Shown: piece by piece, positions 1 to 9,877 of the stretch | How positions within the stretch are numbered: the first letter of the stretch is position 1 | Layout of the letters: every line of letters begins with the position of its first letter | Assembly: GCA_026545225.1 (NCBI GenBank) | Contig: CM048846.1 | Span: forward strand, 51,266,270 to 51,330,269 | DNA length: 64,000 nucleotides | DNA from: Cornus controversa | Lineage: Eukaryota > Streptophyta > Magnoliopsida > Cornales > Cornaceae | Direction: 5' to 3' | The notes under the pieces: generated by a model | Database searches by the model: none | What the model saw: the letters and a program-made list of their open reading frames with translations, nothing else | What the model was told of the DNA's origin: nothing | Position numbers and translations under genes: made by a program

Positions 1-114
1 ACACACTATCAACTTGTCCTCTTTTTCTTTTTTTATATCCATTCTTTTTTTTATTATTTTTTGAATTTCTCTAATTGAGAGCATGGTGCTTCGAAATTTC
101 AATATAATTTGCAG

Positions 115-270
115 GTTTTGAAAGATTATCTGAGTCAGGAAAGCTAGAGGTGCTTAAATTGGATTGGAATGCATTCAATAATAGCATCCTACCATCTCTT
201 GGTGCACTTTCATCACTCAAGACTCTATCTCTAGTCGGCAACCAGTTGAACGGATCAATTGATACCCAAG
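115..270 (+). CDS. RLP exon, two LRR units
   Basis: Internal exon preceded by a T-rich tract and GCAG (111-114) and followed by GTAATT (271). It encodes about 52 residues beginning GFERLSESGKLEVLKLDWNA, that is one and a half LRRs (LEVLKLDWNAFNNSILPSL, SLKTLSLVGNQLNGSI). It ends in CAA G, the same phase as the next exons, so it can be joined to any of them without changing frame. The first visible exon of the gene; earlier exons are outside the window. Confidence 0.8.
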
Positions 271-768
271 GTAATTAATTCAAGAATGAAATACCTTTAC
301 CAGGTTGACAAAAGAAGCATATATATGTTGATGACGTCTCAACATGCCTAACTTAATACTATACATCATTCTTCATACATACTTTATAAATTTAGAGGAA
401 AGCTATATGTTATTTAACTGCAATTTTATTTCAGCAAAAAAATACAAATATATTAGTCCCGAGCTTGCTTATTATAGGATATAGACTAGACTTTAGTGTA
501 AGAAAAAAATATGCAAAAATTGCCTTTAAATTACGATGAATAGTTTGAAGTGTATCTTAAATATTGATGCAACCAGATAGTCTGTTTTTTTTAAGATTGT
601 TCTCATTTGTACGGTGGTAATTTTTTGATAAAATACGGGATATGTCATGTATATTCTCATATGTTGGTGTTTTTCAAAATTGTAGTCAAATAAATAAATT
701 AATTCTTATTCCTGGAAAAAAAAATGTATATTCTCATATCAGTTTTTTTCATTGTTATTGTAAAATTT

Positions 769-829
769 TATAACATGAACAAATTGGAAGGGTTGGACTT
801 GAGTGATAAGCTGATCAATTGATTCCAAA
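769..829 (+). pseudogene. Decayed duplicate of the short LRR exon
   Basis: The stretch reads NMNKLEGLDLSD before an in-frame stop and lacks a GT donor after CCAAAG. It is nearly the same as the good exon at 1174-1248 (NMSKLEELDLSGN), and the intron sequence before both copies is also alike (a T-rich tract after 'tatattctcatat'/'tatatattaattctc'). It looks like a relic of tandem exon duplication that is no longer usable. Confidence 0.6.
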
Positions 830-1173
830 GTTGACATGGAATTACGTGTCAGATCGATCGATGTAAAAATGCATGATTAGGTTGCTATTGTGGAGCTTGG
901 CATATTATAGGATATAGATCGAATAGGCTTGAGTTTTAGAGGAAATGGCCTGTGAATTACTAAAAATGGAAATAGAATTGGAATTGGAATTGGTGGAATT
1001 CCAATTCCATGCAACCGGAACATAACATAACATGAACATTTTGAAGTATAACAAGAATATTAATGTAAAAAGAGAGTCCACTCTTTAATTTTCCAGTCCA
1101 GTAGATTTCAGAAGCTAGCTAGTATAAGTACGGGATATATCATATATATTAATTCTCCTTTTTTTTATTGTAG

Positions 1174-1248
1174 TTTTTCTTAACATGAGCAAATTGGAGG
1201 AGCTGGACTTGAGTGGAAACCAGATAAATAGTTTCACGGGAAATGAAG
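1174..1248 (+). CDS. RLP exon, single short LRR
   Basis: Acceptor ATTGTAG ends at 1173 after a long T tract; donor GTACAA begins at 1249. The 75 bases encode SFLNMSKLEELDLSGNQ then INSFTGNE, a single LRR core with the LxxLDLSxN signature. Phase agrees with the exons on either side. Confidence 0.75.
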
Positions 1249-1403
1249 GTACAAAATGGCACAAATGCATTTTTGGTTGATCTCATTTTTAGAGACCATG
1301 CATTCATCCTACTCATTTGCAAAGTTGACTTGAGATGAAATTATCAACCCGATGTTAAACATTAATAATTACTCCTACAATGTTTTCATATTGGATTCAT
1401 CAG

Positions 1404-1553
1404 GCTTGAAGAGCTTAAGCAAGCTGAAAATCCTGCGCTTGCAAGGAAACAGTTTTAAAAATGGCAGCATTCTACAATCATTGGGTGCTCTATCCTCACT
1501 AAAAGAGTTGGATCTCCGGTACAATGAATTGCAAGGATTGGTTACAGAAGAAG
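1404..1553 (+). CDS. RLP exon, two LRR units
   Basis: Acceptor TCATCAG ends at 1403, donor GTACGT begins at 1554. Encodes about 50 residues starting GLKSLSKLKILRLQGNSF and ending LVTEE, with LRR cores LKILRLQGN and LKELDLRYN. The same phase-1 borders as the other small exons. It is followed by a 5-kb intron enlarged by transposable elements. Confidence 0.8.
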
Positions 1554-1849
1554 GTACGTAAGATATAATGCAGATGCCCCAAGATGCCTCTAAACTCAAT
1601 TTGAATTGGTATTTATTTACTTATTAGTTATTTATATTATTTATCCTTTTACTAAAACGAGCAAAAATTGTTTTGATCACACCAGAGTCCAGTATTTTAA
1701 TTTATTGAGTTAGTTCGTGGAGCTCTGCTCCTTGTTTAATTATTCAATTTCTTACTCTTCTTACCAAAAGAAAAAACATACTAAAGATATATCTGGGCCT
1801 ACTAGAATTTTTTTTTTGTCTTAATCTTTGCGGTTAATTGTTATGTAAT

Positions 1850-4800
1850 TGTTAGAAATATAAGAAAATTCTATATTGTATTGATTATATTAATGAACAA
1901 TACATAAAAAGCCTATTTATAGGTTCATAATTTTGGAGGCTAAGTAAACTTGGGACACATAAATCCTAATCGTAAATGGTTTAAGAAAGGGTATAATAAA
2001 TCCTAGGTGGTTTAGTAAGTAAAGAATATAATATTAAATATATTGTTTAAGATCCCCTCAAACTTAAGGTGGGTTATATGAAATCAACTTGAGTTTGGAT
2101 AGATGATCGTGAAAGTGATGGCGGAACTGTGAAGATCCGACATGTTGAGGCGCATGGAAGCACAGTATGACTACTACTGGAGGTGAATGGAAGCACGTGA
2201 TGACTTCTAAAGGTGCATAGTGGCACACGGAAGCACGGAGGCTAATCAAATTCTGAAGGCACGTAGAAGCGGATTAGTGGCCAATTAATGAGGCTTGTGA
2301 TTACCACCAGTAGGCGCACAGAAACGCCATGGTCAATCAAGGAGGCGTGTGATTACCACATGAGGCATATGCAAATGTTGTGGTCAATCACATATACATG
2401 TGATTACCACAGGAGGTGTATGCAAGTGTTGTGGTCAATCACGGTGGCATGCGATTACCACAGGAGGCAGATGCAAGTGTTGTGATCAATCATGGATACG
2501 TGTGATTACCACAAGAGGTACATGTAAGTGTTGTGGTCAATCACGGAGGAGACGTGTGATGACATATGCGGTGTTGGAGATGTCGCGTGAAACTAGCTGG
2601 AGAACATACACTGAAGTACTGTGTTGGAGACATTGCATGAAACTAGCTGGAGAACATACACTGAAGTCGGAGAAGATGCATGACAATGAAGACGGTGATG
2701 AGTTTATTGGTGACACTTGCTTGAAGGAGTTTGGATTTTCTGGCAGTGGGTTTTTGGTTTTGGACCTTGTGCATAAGCAACTAGCGGAATGGAGAGCTCC
2801 GGGGAGACCTAGATGATGGTTTCCAGCAGCTTTGGATAGTGTATCTACTGTTTTTTAGGAAGAAGAATTTGAATCTCTTTGTGAATCCAAGTAAAAAAAG
2901 ATGAATTCCTACGTAGAATTTGCAGTTAGGATAATATCTTTAAATATAGATTTTACCATCTTATTTTACTTGGAATATAGAAAAATAATACATCAAATTG
3001 AAGCTCTTTGAATTTCATATTTTTTGGAATTCGTCTCAGGTTGTTTCGATCAGTATCAAAGAAGTTATGACCAAAACAGTTTTGTTGTGCAGAGAAGTAC
3101 GAACCAGATTTTTCAATCTTTGCGAACACGATTCGATCACTGCAAATCTAATTTTCTCGGCTTCCAAACTATCCCAAACCTTCAATCTTATGTCCTGTAT
3201 TGAATCCACAAGCAAAAGAAGAGTGGGTTTCAAGTCACCTTTGAATTATAGTAAATGTGAGAAAGAATTATTTGACAATTCTCTGAGTTGTGCGATGCGG
3301 AAGCGGCTTCGAAAGTTAGATTTAAAACCTAAAGGGAGTGATTAGGTTTACTTGTTTTTTGCTTATTTTTTCATATTATTCAATTTTAAGTCCAATTATA
3401 AATTAAAGCATTCTTATAAAGCAAGTAAATAAATAAAGTGCAATAAAGTAAAAAATGCACCAGATATACGTGGAAAACCAAGATTGGGAAAAAACTACGG
3501 GTAAGGCTTTGTAGCCCTGGAGAACCAAATCCACTATCGTCGAATCAAAGTACAATATACTATGTCTTAGACTCACACCCACTCCACTCTGACAAGAACT
3601 TGATGCGGAACTCCTCAAACTTACTTTTGCGACTCCCTTGTCCAATTGCTACAGACTTCCGGCTAACGTTACAACCTTTGCAGAAAGGTAACTGGAAAAA
3701 CACGAACACTTAGCAAATATTCTGTCCCCTTCGTAGTGGGATCTTCTTCTCTTTTTTAGACCAACGAACAATTGTAGAAGAAATCAATCCAGTAACTTGA
3801 TTAATAAGAAACTTTTGAAGCAATCTTCGAATGATTGATTAAGCAAAGAGAGTCATCTTAAATCACTCAGTGAATATGTGTGTGCTCTCAAAAATATAAA
3901 CAGAAAAACAAAGTTCTCTGTTGGAAAAAATATCTCAATACTTTCTCTCTCTAAAAATATCATTTTGATGCGTATTGAAAGCTTCGTGAAAGCACACACA
4001 GAGAGAAATCATATGAGGTTTTTATAGATGTTAAAAACCCTCATTGTTCTTTAAAAACAAATTAAAAATCAATATGAAACAAGTTCCAAAGTTTAAGAAA
4101 ATTTCAGAGTTAAATCCGGGTTGAAACAAGACACTGGAAGGCAAAAAGGCCAGACAAAAGGCTTAGACAGGTCCAGCCTTGTAGAGGTCTTGGTTTGAGA
4201 TATTGGGACCAGTCCAGCTAAACCTTGGATCAGTTCAACCTTGTATTTTTTGAAAAACAGCTCAAAACCCCTATTTTGCAATGTCGGAACCACCTGATTT
4301 GAAATATATGTGTGCTCACCACTTTACTTGGAATACATGACTCTCATACTTGATCAACGATGTCCTCATGTAATCGAAACCATCCGAAAACTTCAATCGA
4401 TCAAAACCTTGTTTAGATTATTGATGCCTACTTCCGAAGATACAAGCTTCATACATTTGAAGAACATTTGCATACTTAGTATAGAAATTCATGCTCACTC
4501 TGAGACTTCAATTACATACTCAATTACAAGAATATAAATAAAAGATTACAACTCAATCATGTCTAGTTTTGACACCAAAGATTACCAATTACAAAAATAT
4601 ACATCACAAACTATTACGCCAATTGTGTAATGGTGTTGGTTAGATGTTGATTTGGAGGAAATTATTTATTACAATTGACTGTTGGGAATGAAGTCGATGG
4701 TGTCATCATCGGCAGTGAAGGCGATGGACAATAAAGACTACCAAAAATTGGTAGGCTCTAATACTATGTTAGAAATATAGGAAGATTGTACACTGTATTG

Positions 4801-4984
4801 ATTATATTAATGAACAATACATAAATATCTATTTATAGGCACATAATCTTGGAGGCTAAGTAAACTTAGGAGACAATAAATCTTAATTCTAGATAGTTTA
4901 GAAAATAGTATAAGAAATGCTAGGTGGTTTAGGACAATACCAAAATCGTAAGTAAGAAAATAATATTAAATATATTATCTAATG
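1850..4984 (-). mobile_element. Non-autonomous LTR retroelement in RLP intron (fossil)
   Basis: Two similar ends, 1850 to about 2051 and 4767-4984, start TGTTAGAAATATA and share text along their length (roughly 15 percent different by eye). A reversed Met-tRNA primer site (GCTCTAATACTA, 4755-4766) abuts the right copy and a pyrimidine run (ATCCCCTC, from 2052) abuts the left, so the element runs on the minus strand. GTAAT flanks both sides (1845-1849, 4985-4989) as target duplication. The interior has no recognisable retroviral-type domains; it holds a 51-bp tandem repeat. Old and broken. A Copia-type origin is suggested by the short LTRs but unproven. Confidence 0.65.
2299..2560 (+). repeat. 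51-bp tandem repeat, about five copies
   Basis: The phrase GATTACCA recurs at 2299, 2351, 2402, 2453 and 2504, that is every 51-52 bases, each followed by 'caggagg..', 'atgcaagtgttgtggtcaat'-like text. Degraded upstream units are visible from about 2140. A second, 50-bp direct repeat (GTGTTGGAGA at 2571 and 2621, with AACTAGCTGGAGAACATACA in both) follows immediately. It lies inside the intronic LTR element. Confidence 0.8.
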
Positions 4985-5248
4985 GTAATGAACTCTAGTT
5001 TTTTTGTTTTTGTTCTTATATATATTAACGTATTGTTCGTGCCTATGACACCATAAAAAAAATTATTGGATTCAATCATTTTAGGGGTGTGAGGGTAAGT
5101 GGATGTGTATGTGAATTTAGGTGTGAATGTAGTAGGTGAATTGTGGCCGTTAGATCGACGATAGAGAGAGTTATTTTAAACCATAGATATTTGAACCATA
5201 AGATTGATTTTTTAAACATTTTTGACCATTAGATTTTGATTTTTTTTT

Positions 5249-6113
5249 GGGGAAAAAGGTGCAAAACCCCCCTATGATTTTAAAAAGGTGCAAGAAACCC
5301 CCCCCCCCATGTTATATTTTGGACCATATCATACTCTCACATTTGCAAAAGTGAGCAAAATACCCCTCTTTTACATATTATTCTTCTCTATTATTATAAA
5401 AAATAAAGAACAATAAAGAGAAGAGAGATTTTTTTATATTAAGTTTATATCAATTCCCAGAAAAAAAAATGCACAATTATATAATAAAAAATTTCGGATT
5501 TTTTTTGTTTTCCGAAAATTGTTTCCGAAAATTTTTCCATTAGAAAGAGAGGGTTTTTTTTATATTAAGTTTTTCTTTACCGTAATAAAAAAAAAAACAG
5601 AGGATTTTTTTTCCGGAAAAAAATTTCAGAAATTGTTTTAGGGAAAAAAAAACTAAATATGCACAATAATAATAAATTCCCGATTTTTTTTTTCCAAAAA
5701 TTGTTTTATTTTCATAAATTCACTCTCTTTCTAATGGAAAAAGTTCCAGAAACAATTTAGGGAAAAAAACAATGAAATTTTTTTATTAAGTAATTGTGCA
5801 TATTTAGTTTTTTTTTCTCCAAAATTTTTTTCCCTGAAAAAAACACCTTTTTTTTTATTGAAGTAAAAAAAAAAAACTTGATATAAAAAAAACTTAATAT
5901 AAAAAAACCCCTCTTTTCTCTATTATTTTTATTTTTTATAATAATGAAAAGGGTAAAATGATTATAGAGAAGGAGAATACGTGCAAAAGGAGGTAATTTG
6001 TTCACTTTTACAATTGTGAGGATGTGATTTGGTCCAAAATATAGAATAGGAGGGTTTCTTACTCCTTGTTAAAATCACATGAGTGTTTGGGCTCTTTTGC
6101 TTTTTTTTTTTTT
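5249..6113. mobile_element. Foldback/MITE-like element in RLP intron
   Basis: The outer roughly 170 bases are inverted copies. The left arm (5260-5430) contains GTGCAAGAAACCC, TATATTTTGGACCA, AAAAGTGAGCAAAATACC. The right arm (5935-6100) read in reverse contains TAAGAAACCCTCC, TATATTTTGGACCAAAT, AAAAGTGAACAAATTACC. The core is extremely A/T-homopolymer rich with further internal inverted stretches. No transposase. The terminal bases grade into poly-T, so exact ends and target duplication are uncertain. Confidence 0.7.
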
Positions 6114-6614
6114 TTAAAGAGATAGATTGAAACACAATGCTTGAACGTAATATAGATATATATTAATCTTTAGTTATTTATTTGCTGGGTACTCTTAACA
6201 GAGTTGGACAGGTTTAGCAATTTAAAGATGCCTCAAGTTTAGTTTGAATTGACATTACTTCATTTAAGTGTCCAAAATATATTTAATCATATATTATATA
6301 TCCTTTTGCTAAAATGGGCTTAAAATGTTTCCAACACAAAAGATTGAGCCCTGCTGTGAAGCGTGTTCCATAACAACAATTAACAACGGGGTAACTCTTG
6401 TTAGATTAGTTTCAAGGACTAAAATGTCATTTGTTAAATGTTTTATACCATTTGCAAAAGCAAAATTGTGAAAAAATAAAATTCAACAAAAAAACCGATT
6501 TCCCACAGTGAAGCCATCTTCATCATAAGCTGATTTGCAATTGTCATTCTCAAATGTTATTGTCAAAATCTTAACATATTTGTAGATAATAATTTTCTTT
6601 TCAATTGATTTTAG

Positions 6615-6761
6615 GTTTGGACGGGTTGAGCAACTTGGAGGAATTGTATTTGGATGGGTTATCTATTGACGTGAGTTTTTTTCATAATGCTGGAGTGATA
6701 ACTTCTCTTAAAGTGTTGTCATTGCGAGGCATTGTATTCCACGGCAGACTACCAAACCAAG
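6615..6761 (+). CDS. RLP exon, two LRR units
   Basis: Acceptor TTTTAG ends at 6614, donor GTTTAA begins at 6762. Encodes about 49 residues starting GLDGLSNLEELYLDGLSIDV and ending RLPNQ, with LRR cores LEELYLDGL and LKVLSLRGI. It joins the last exon across a 158-base intron with matching phase. Confidence 0.8.
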
Positions 6762-6919
6762 GTTTAATTATATGCTTTATACCATATTTGATTTTTTGGA
6801 TTAAGCTTTTTAATTAATCGTGATATATACATCAATTTCATAGTATTGTTTGGTTAATTGATTTGAATGTAAAAAAAAAAAAATTCAAGTTAACATGGAT
6901 GACTTGATTGATTTTTCAG

Positions 6920-8153
6920 GTTGGTGTGAACTTTTTAATCTTGAAGAGTTGGATCTGAGTAGGAATGGATTAAGTGGGACACTTCCTTGGTGTATGAGGA
7001 ACTTGACATCACTCCGCTTACCAGTCTCACATCACTCGAATATCTTTTTGTTTCACATAATCATTTTTAACCATTCAAAGCTTCAGGTCATTTCAGCTAC
7101 TAAAAACCAAATTGTGTTGGACTCATCGACTTCTCCTCCTCCGAGGTTCCAACTGAAGGTTCTCATTTTGTCAAGCTGCGAAATAAACAATTGGATTTTC
7201 CGTTTTCTCTATCACCAGCATGACCTAAGAGTGGTTGATCTATCACATAACAATCTGACAGGTGGAACATTATTTTTTTCTTGGTTGTTAAGGAACAATA
7301 CACAATTGGATTTTCTTAGTTTAAGAAAGAACTCCTTCTCAGGGCCATTCCCGTTACCTTACCATCATCATCATCCTTATAGTATTACAACCTCAATTGA
7401 TATCTCTAACAATTGTATTCATGGTGAGCTACCAAAAAATATAGGTTCCATCTTTCCGAGTTTAAGGTATTTAAACATGTCTGGAAATGAATTGGAAGGT
7501 AGCATTCCAACTTCATTAGGTGATCTGCACTCTTTATGGATTTTAGACTTGTCTAACAATCATTTGTCAGGACAAATTCCTCAACATTTGGCAATAGGTT
7601 GCTACTCTTTAGGATGGTTAAAACTATCAAATAATGATTTGGATGGTCGGATACCCCCCCAAGTTGCGAACCTAACTAGGTTGATGGAATTATATTTGGA
7701 CAATAACCGTTTTGAGGGAAACATTCCAGACAGCTTGTCTTCCATATCTTCTTTGGAGGCATTAGATATTAGCAACAACAACATGTCAGGCAATCTTCCA
7801 AGATGGATTGGGAATATGAGTTATTTAGAGGTACTTGTTATGTCCAAAAATCATTTCCAAGGTTCCATTCCAGTAGAGTTGTGCAAACTTGATCGGCTTT
7901 CATTTTTAGACCTTTCCAACAATAATCTATCTGGATCTATACCATCTTGCTTCTTCAACTCATCAAGAATAGAACATGTCCATTTGAGTCAGAACAGGCT
8001 AAGCGGCCCACTAACACATGCATTTTACAACACTACTACTTCTTCTTCTTCTTCTTTGGTAACATTAGACCTCAGAGAGAACAACCTAACGGGTAACATT
8101 CCAAGCTGGATTGGCAAACTTTACTCATTGAGCATTCTTCTCCTCAAATCTAA
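6920..8153 (+). pseudogene. RLP last exon, first part (LRR array)
   Basis: Begins after TTTTTCAG (6919) and stays open to a stop at 8176-8178. It encodes GWCELFNLEELDLSRNGLSG then a long LRR array: LRVVDLSHNNLTGG, LRYLNMSGNELEGSIP, LWILDLSNNHLSGQIP, LMELYLDNNRFEGNIP, LEALDISNNNMSGNLP, LSFLDLSNNNLSGSIP and LVTLDLRENNLTGNIP. Two oddities. First, at 7014-7067 the expected repeat text PLTSLTSLEYLFVSHNHF is present but in another frame, so the reading frame gives unrelated residues there before returning at NHSKLQVIS. Second, after LLLKSN (8153) the expected end of an LRR is missing and the frame shifts. Both look like deletions inside LRRs of an otherwise well-kept array. Confidence 0.8.
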
Positions 8154-9044
8154 TTACTCCTTTCTTTGGAAGAGTTAACTATACTGGATCTTTCTCGAAA
8201 CAATCTTTCTGGTTCCATACCTCCTTGCTTTACTCACATACCTTTCAAGCCAATGGTTCAAAAATCCCATCCAATTGAGTGGACAAGTTATTTTATTTCG
8301 TGGTGGTCTTACGTGGTGGAGACAAGGTTATTCGAGAACCATGATATTGAGTCTGAAGAAATCCCAACAACGTTGGCGATACAAGTAGCGGAGTTCACCA
8401 CAAAGAAGATATCTTATGGCTACCAAGGCAAGATCCTTGACTACATGTCAGGAGTGGATCTCTCTTGCAACTTCCTAACAGGGGAAATTCCACCTGATAT
8501 GGGAAGGCTAAGTGAGATCCTTGCACTAAACCTGTCACATAACAATCTCACTGGTTCAATCCCAACAACATTATTGGAGCTAAAGCGAATAGAGAGTTTG
8601 GATCTTTCCTACAATAACTTGAATGGAACAATTCCCTCTCAACTCATTCAGTTATACTCTTTGGAAGTCTTCAGTGTGTCACACAACAACTTATCAGGTA
8701 GGACTCCGGAACAGAAAGCTCAGTTTGCAACCTTTGAAGAAAGCAGTTATGAGGGAAATCCTCTTCTTTGTGGACCTCCATTACATAACGACAGTTGCAC
8801 TGGAACACCTAGATCACCATCAACATTACCAAATTCTTCAGATGAAGGTTTCATGGACATGGATGTTTTCAGTGTGACCTTCACAGTGTCCTTCCTAATT
8901 GCATTTTTAGGAGTTGTTGCAGTTCTGTACATAAATCCTTATTGGAGAAGAACATGGTTTCACACCATCGAAGTTTATGGGACCTCTTCCTATTATTTTG
9001 TTCTCGACTGCTTTCTCAACTTGTCCAACAAAAGAGGTGTGTAG
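8154..9044 (+). pseudogene. RLP last exon, C-terminal part (LRRs, TM, tail)
   Basis: Opens in a different frame from the part before it, with LLLSLEELTILDLSRNNLSG, and ends at a TAG (9042-9044). It contains the non-LRR island typical of RLPs (about 8245-8430), four further LRRs (VDLSCNFLTGEIPPDMG, ALNLSHNNLTGSIP, SLDLSYNNLNGTIP, FSVSHNNLSGRTP), the C-terminal cap with NPLLCGPPL and a paired cysteine, an acidic stretch, then a hydrophobic helix (VTFTVSFLIAFLGVVAVLY) and a short basic tail (INPYWRRTWFH). No kinase domain, as expected for an RLP. The C-terminus is complete and well preserved, so the frame break is probably recent. Confidence 0.85.
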
Positions 9045-9140
9045 ACCATGTATTATTTTTTTGTCTTCTTAGTTATATATGTAATGTGCCGTTAAGGATC
9101 CTCTTGCTTTGTATTCCAATATAGCTATTACTATTTCAGA

Positions 9141-9146
9141 AATAAA
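9141..9146 (+). promoter_or_regulatory. Candidate poly(A) signal of RLP gene
   Basis: AATAAA lies 97 bases after the RLP stop codon, in a T-rich stretch, at a usual distance for a plant gene 3' end. Such hexamers are common in AT-rich DNA, so this is only a candidate. Confidence 0.35.
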
Positions 9147-9149
9147 TGC

Positions 9150-9872
9150 ACTGTTTTAAACCATCGATCTCATGTCTATTATTACTATTTAAGCCGCACA
9201 ATGATTTCCATCACAACAATACAGCCGTCAAACCCGAAGGTAATAATGCAGGGAGAGTTCAGTAAATATAATAATTTAGTACAAAATTTATCCATTCAAA
9301 TTATGCAATATGATTCTTAACTCTTATTTTGTTTGTTAATCATAAAATTTTACAAAGAAAAGTTAATAACTCCATTTTTTGTATATATAAAAATATAATT
9401 TGTTATTTTTATATTGCCGTATACTACCGTATCCATATCTGTTTTTTTTAGATTTGTCGTATCGCCGTTACTGGTATCGTTTCGTACCCGTATCCATATA
9501 CATGCTTCCTAGCATATAAATGTTAGAGAAATCCCTTAAAACCTAAACTTTCAATTGAAACATGTAGCTGTTTTTCAACATGTTCATTGACGAACTATAT
9601 CATCCTCTTTTCTTCAGACAAACTCATCAAGAATGCTTGGATTATTTCTACATTCAACAATTAGTTATTTAAACTTCCCTTTAGGTTTCTACGTTCTGCT
9701 AGAGGGAAGTCTGAAGCATATAACCTATGGGCAAGAATGGCTTCCTCTCAAAACATTACTAAAATATAATTATTATAACTTCAACAGTCTCCTACCTTCT
9801 TGCATGGTGCAAAAACACAGAAAATCCTAAGCATACATTCTAAACCAGGGTAAAAATTTTCCTACGATTTTG
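9150..9872. other. Intergenic, no gene recognised
   Basis: AT-rich spacer between the RLP gene and the Gypsy element. It contains one one-sided relic (9415-9512) whose end, TACATGCTTCCTAG when read on this strand, resembles the terminal repeat of the element at 22300-22755. A 65-codon open frame at 9633-9830 resembles nothing I know. Confidence 0.5.
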
Positions 9873-9877
9873 GAAAC

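Larger units (their letters stand above)
1554..6614 (+). other. RLP intron enlarged by insertions
   Basis: This intron runs from GTACGT (1554) to TTTTAG (6614). About 3.1 kb is an old LTR element (1850-4984) and about 0.85 kb a foldback element (5249-6113). The unique parts at each end resemble one another: 1580-1700 and 6215-6345 share 'gatgcctc..a..tttgaattg' and 'atccttttactaaaa'/'atccttttgctaaaa', so part of the intron was duplicated before the insertions. No missing exon was recognised inside. Confidence 0.65.
115..9044 (+). pseudogene. LRR receptor-like protein (RLP), 5' end outside window
   Basis: Split gene for a plasma-membrane receptor-like protein: extracellular leucine-rich repeats, one transmembrane helix, short cytoplasmic tail, no kinase. 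Exons that I can place are 115-270, 1174-1248, 1404-1553, 6615-6761 and 6920-9044. They share AG/GT borders, and each small exon encodes one or two LRRs. The many-intron layout and the repeat wording (for example SLEYLFVSHNHF, NHSKLQVIS) recall the Arabidopsis RLP13/14/15/21 and tomato CuRe1 group; such receptors sense ligands together with partner kinases. Signal peptide and N-terminal cap lie upstream of the window. The last exon carries three apparent deletions: two shift the frame and cancel each other (7014-7067), the third near 8152 leaves the downstream reading frame out of register. I therefore call it a pseudogene; an assembly error or a truncated functional allele is less likely. Family assignment is strong, loss of function is inferred. 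Confidence 0.85.

Noticed and set aside
2299-2560. Regular 51-base repeats as a CRISPR-like array
   Set aside because: Units are directly adjacent without unique spacers, drift in sequence, and lie in a plant intron; it is a tandem repeat.
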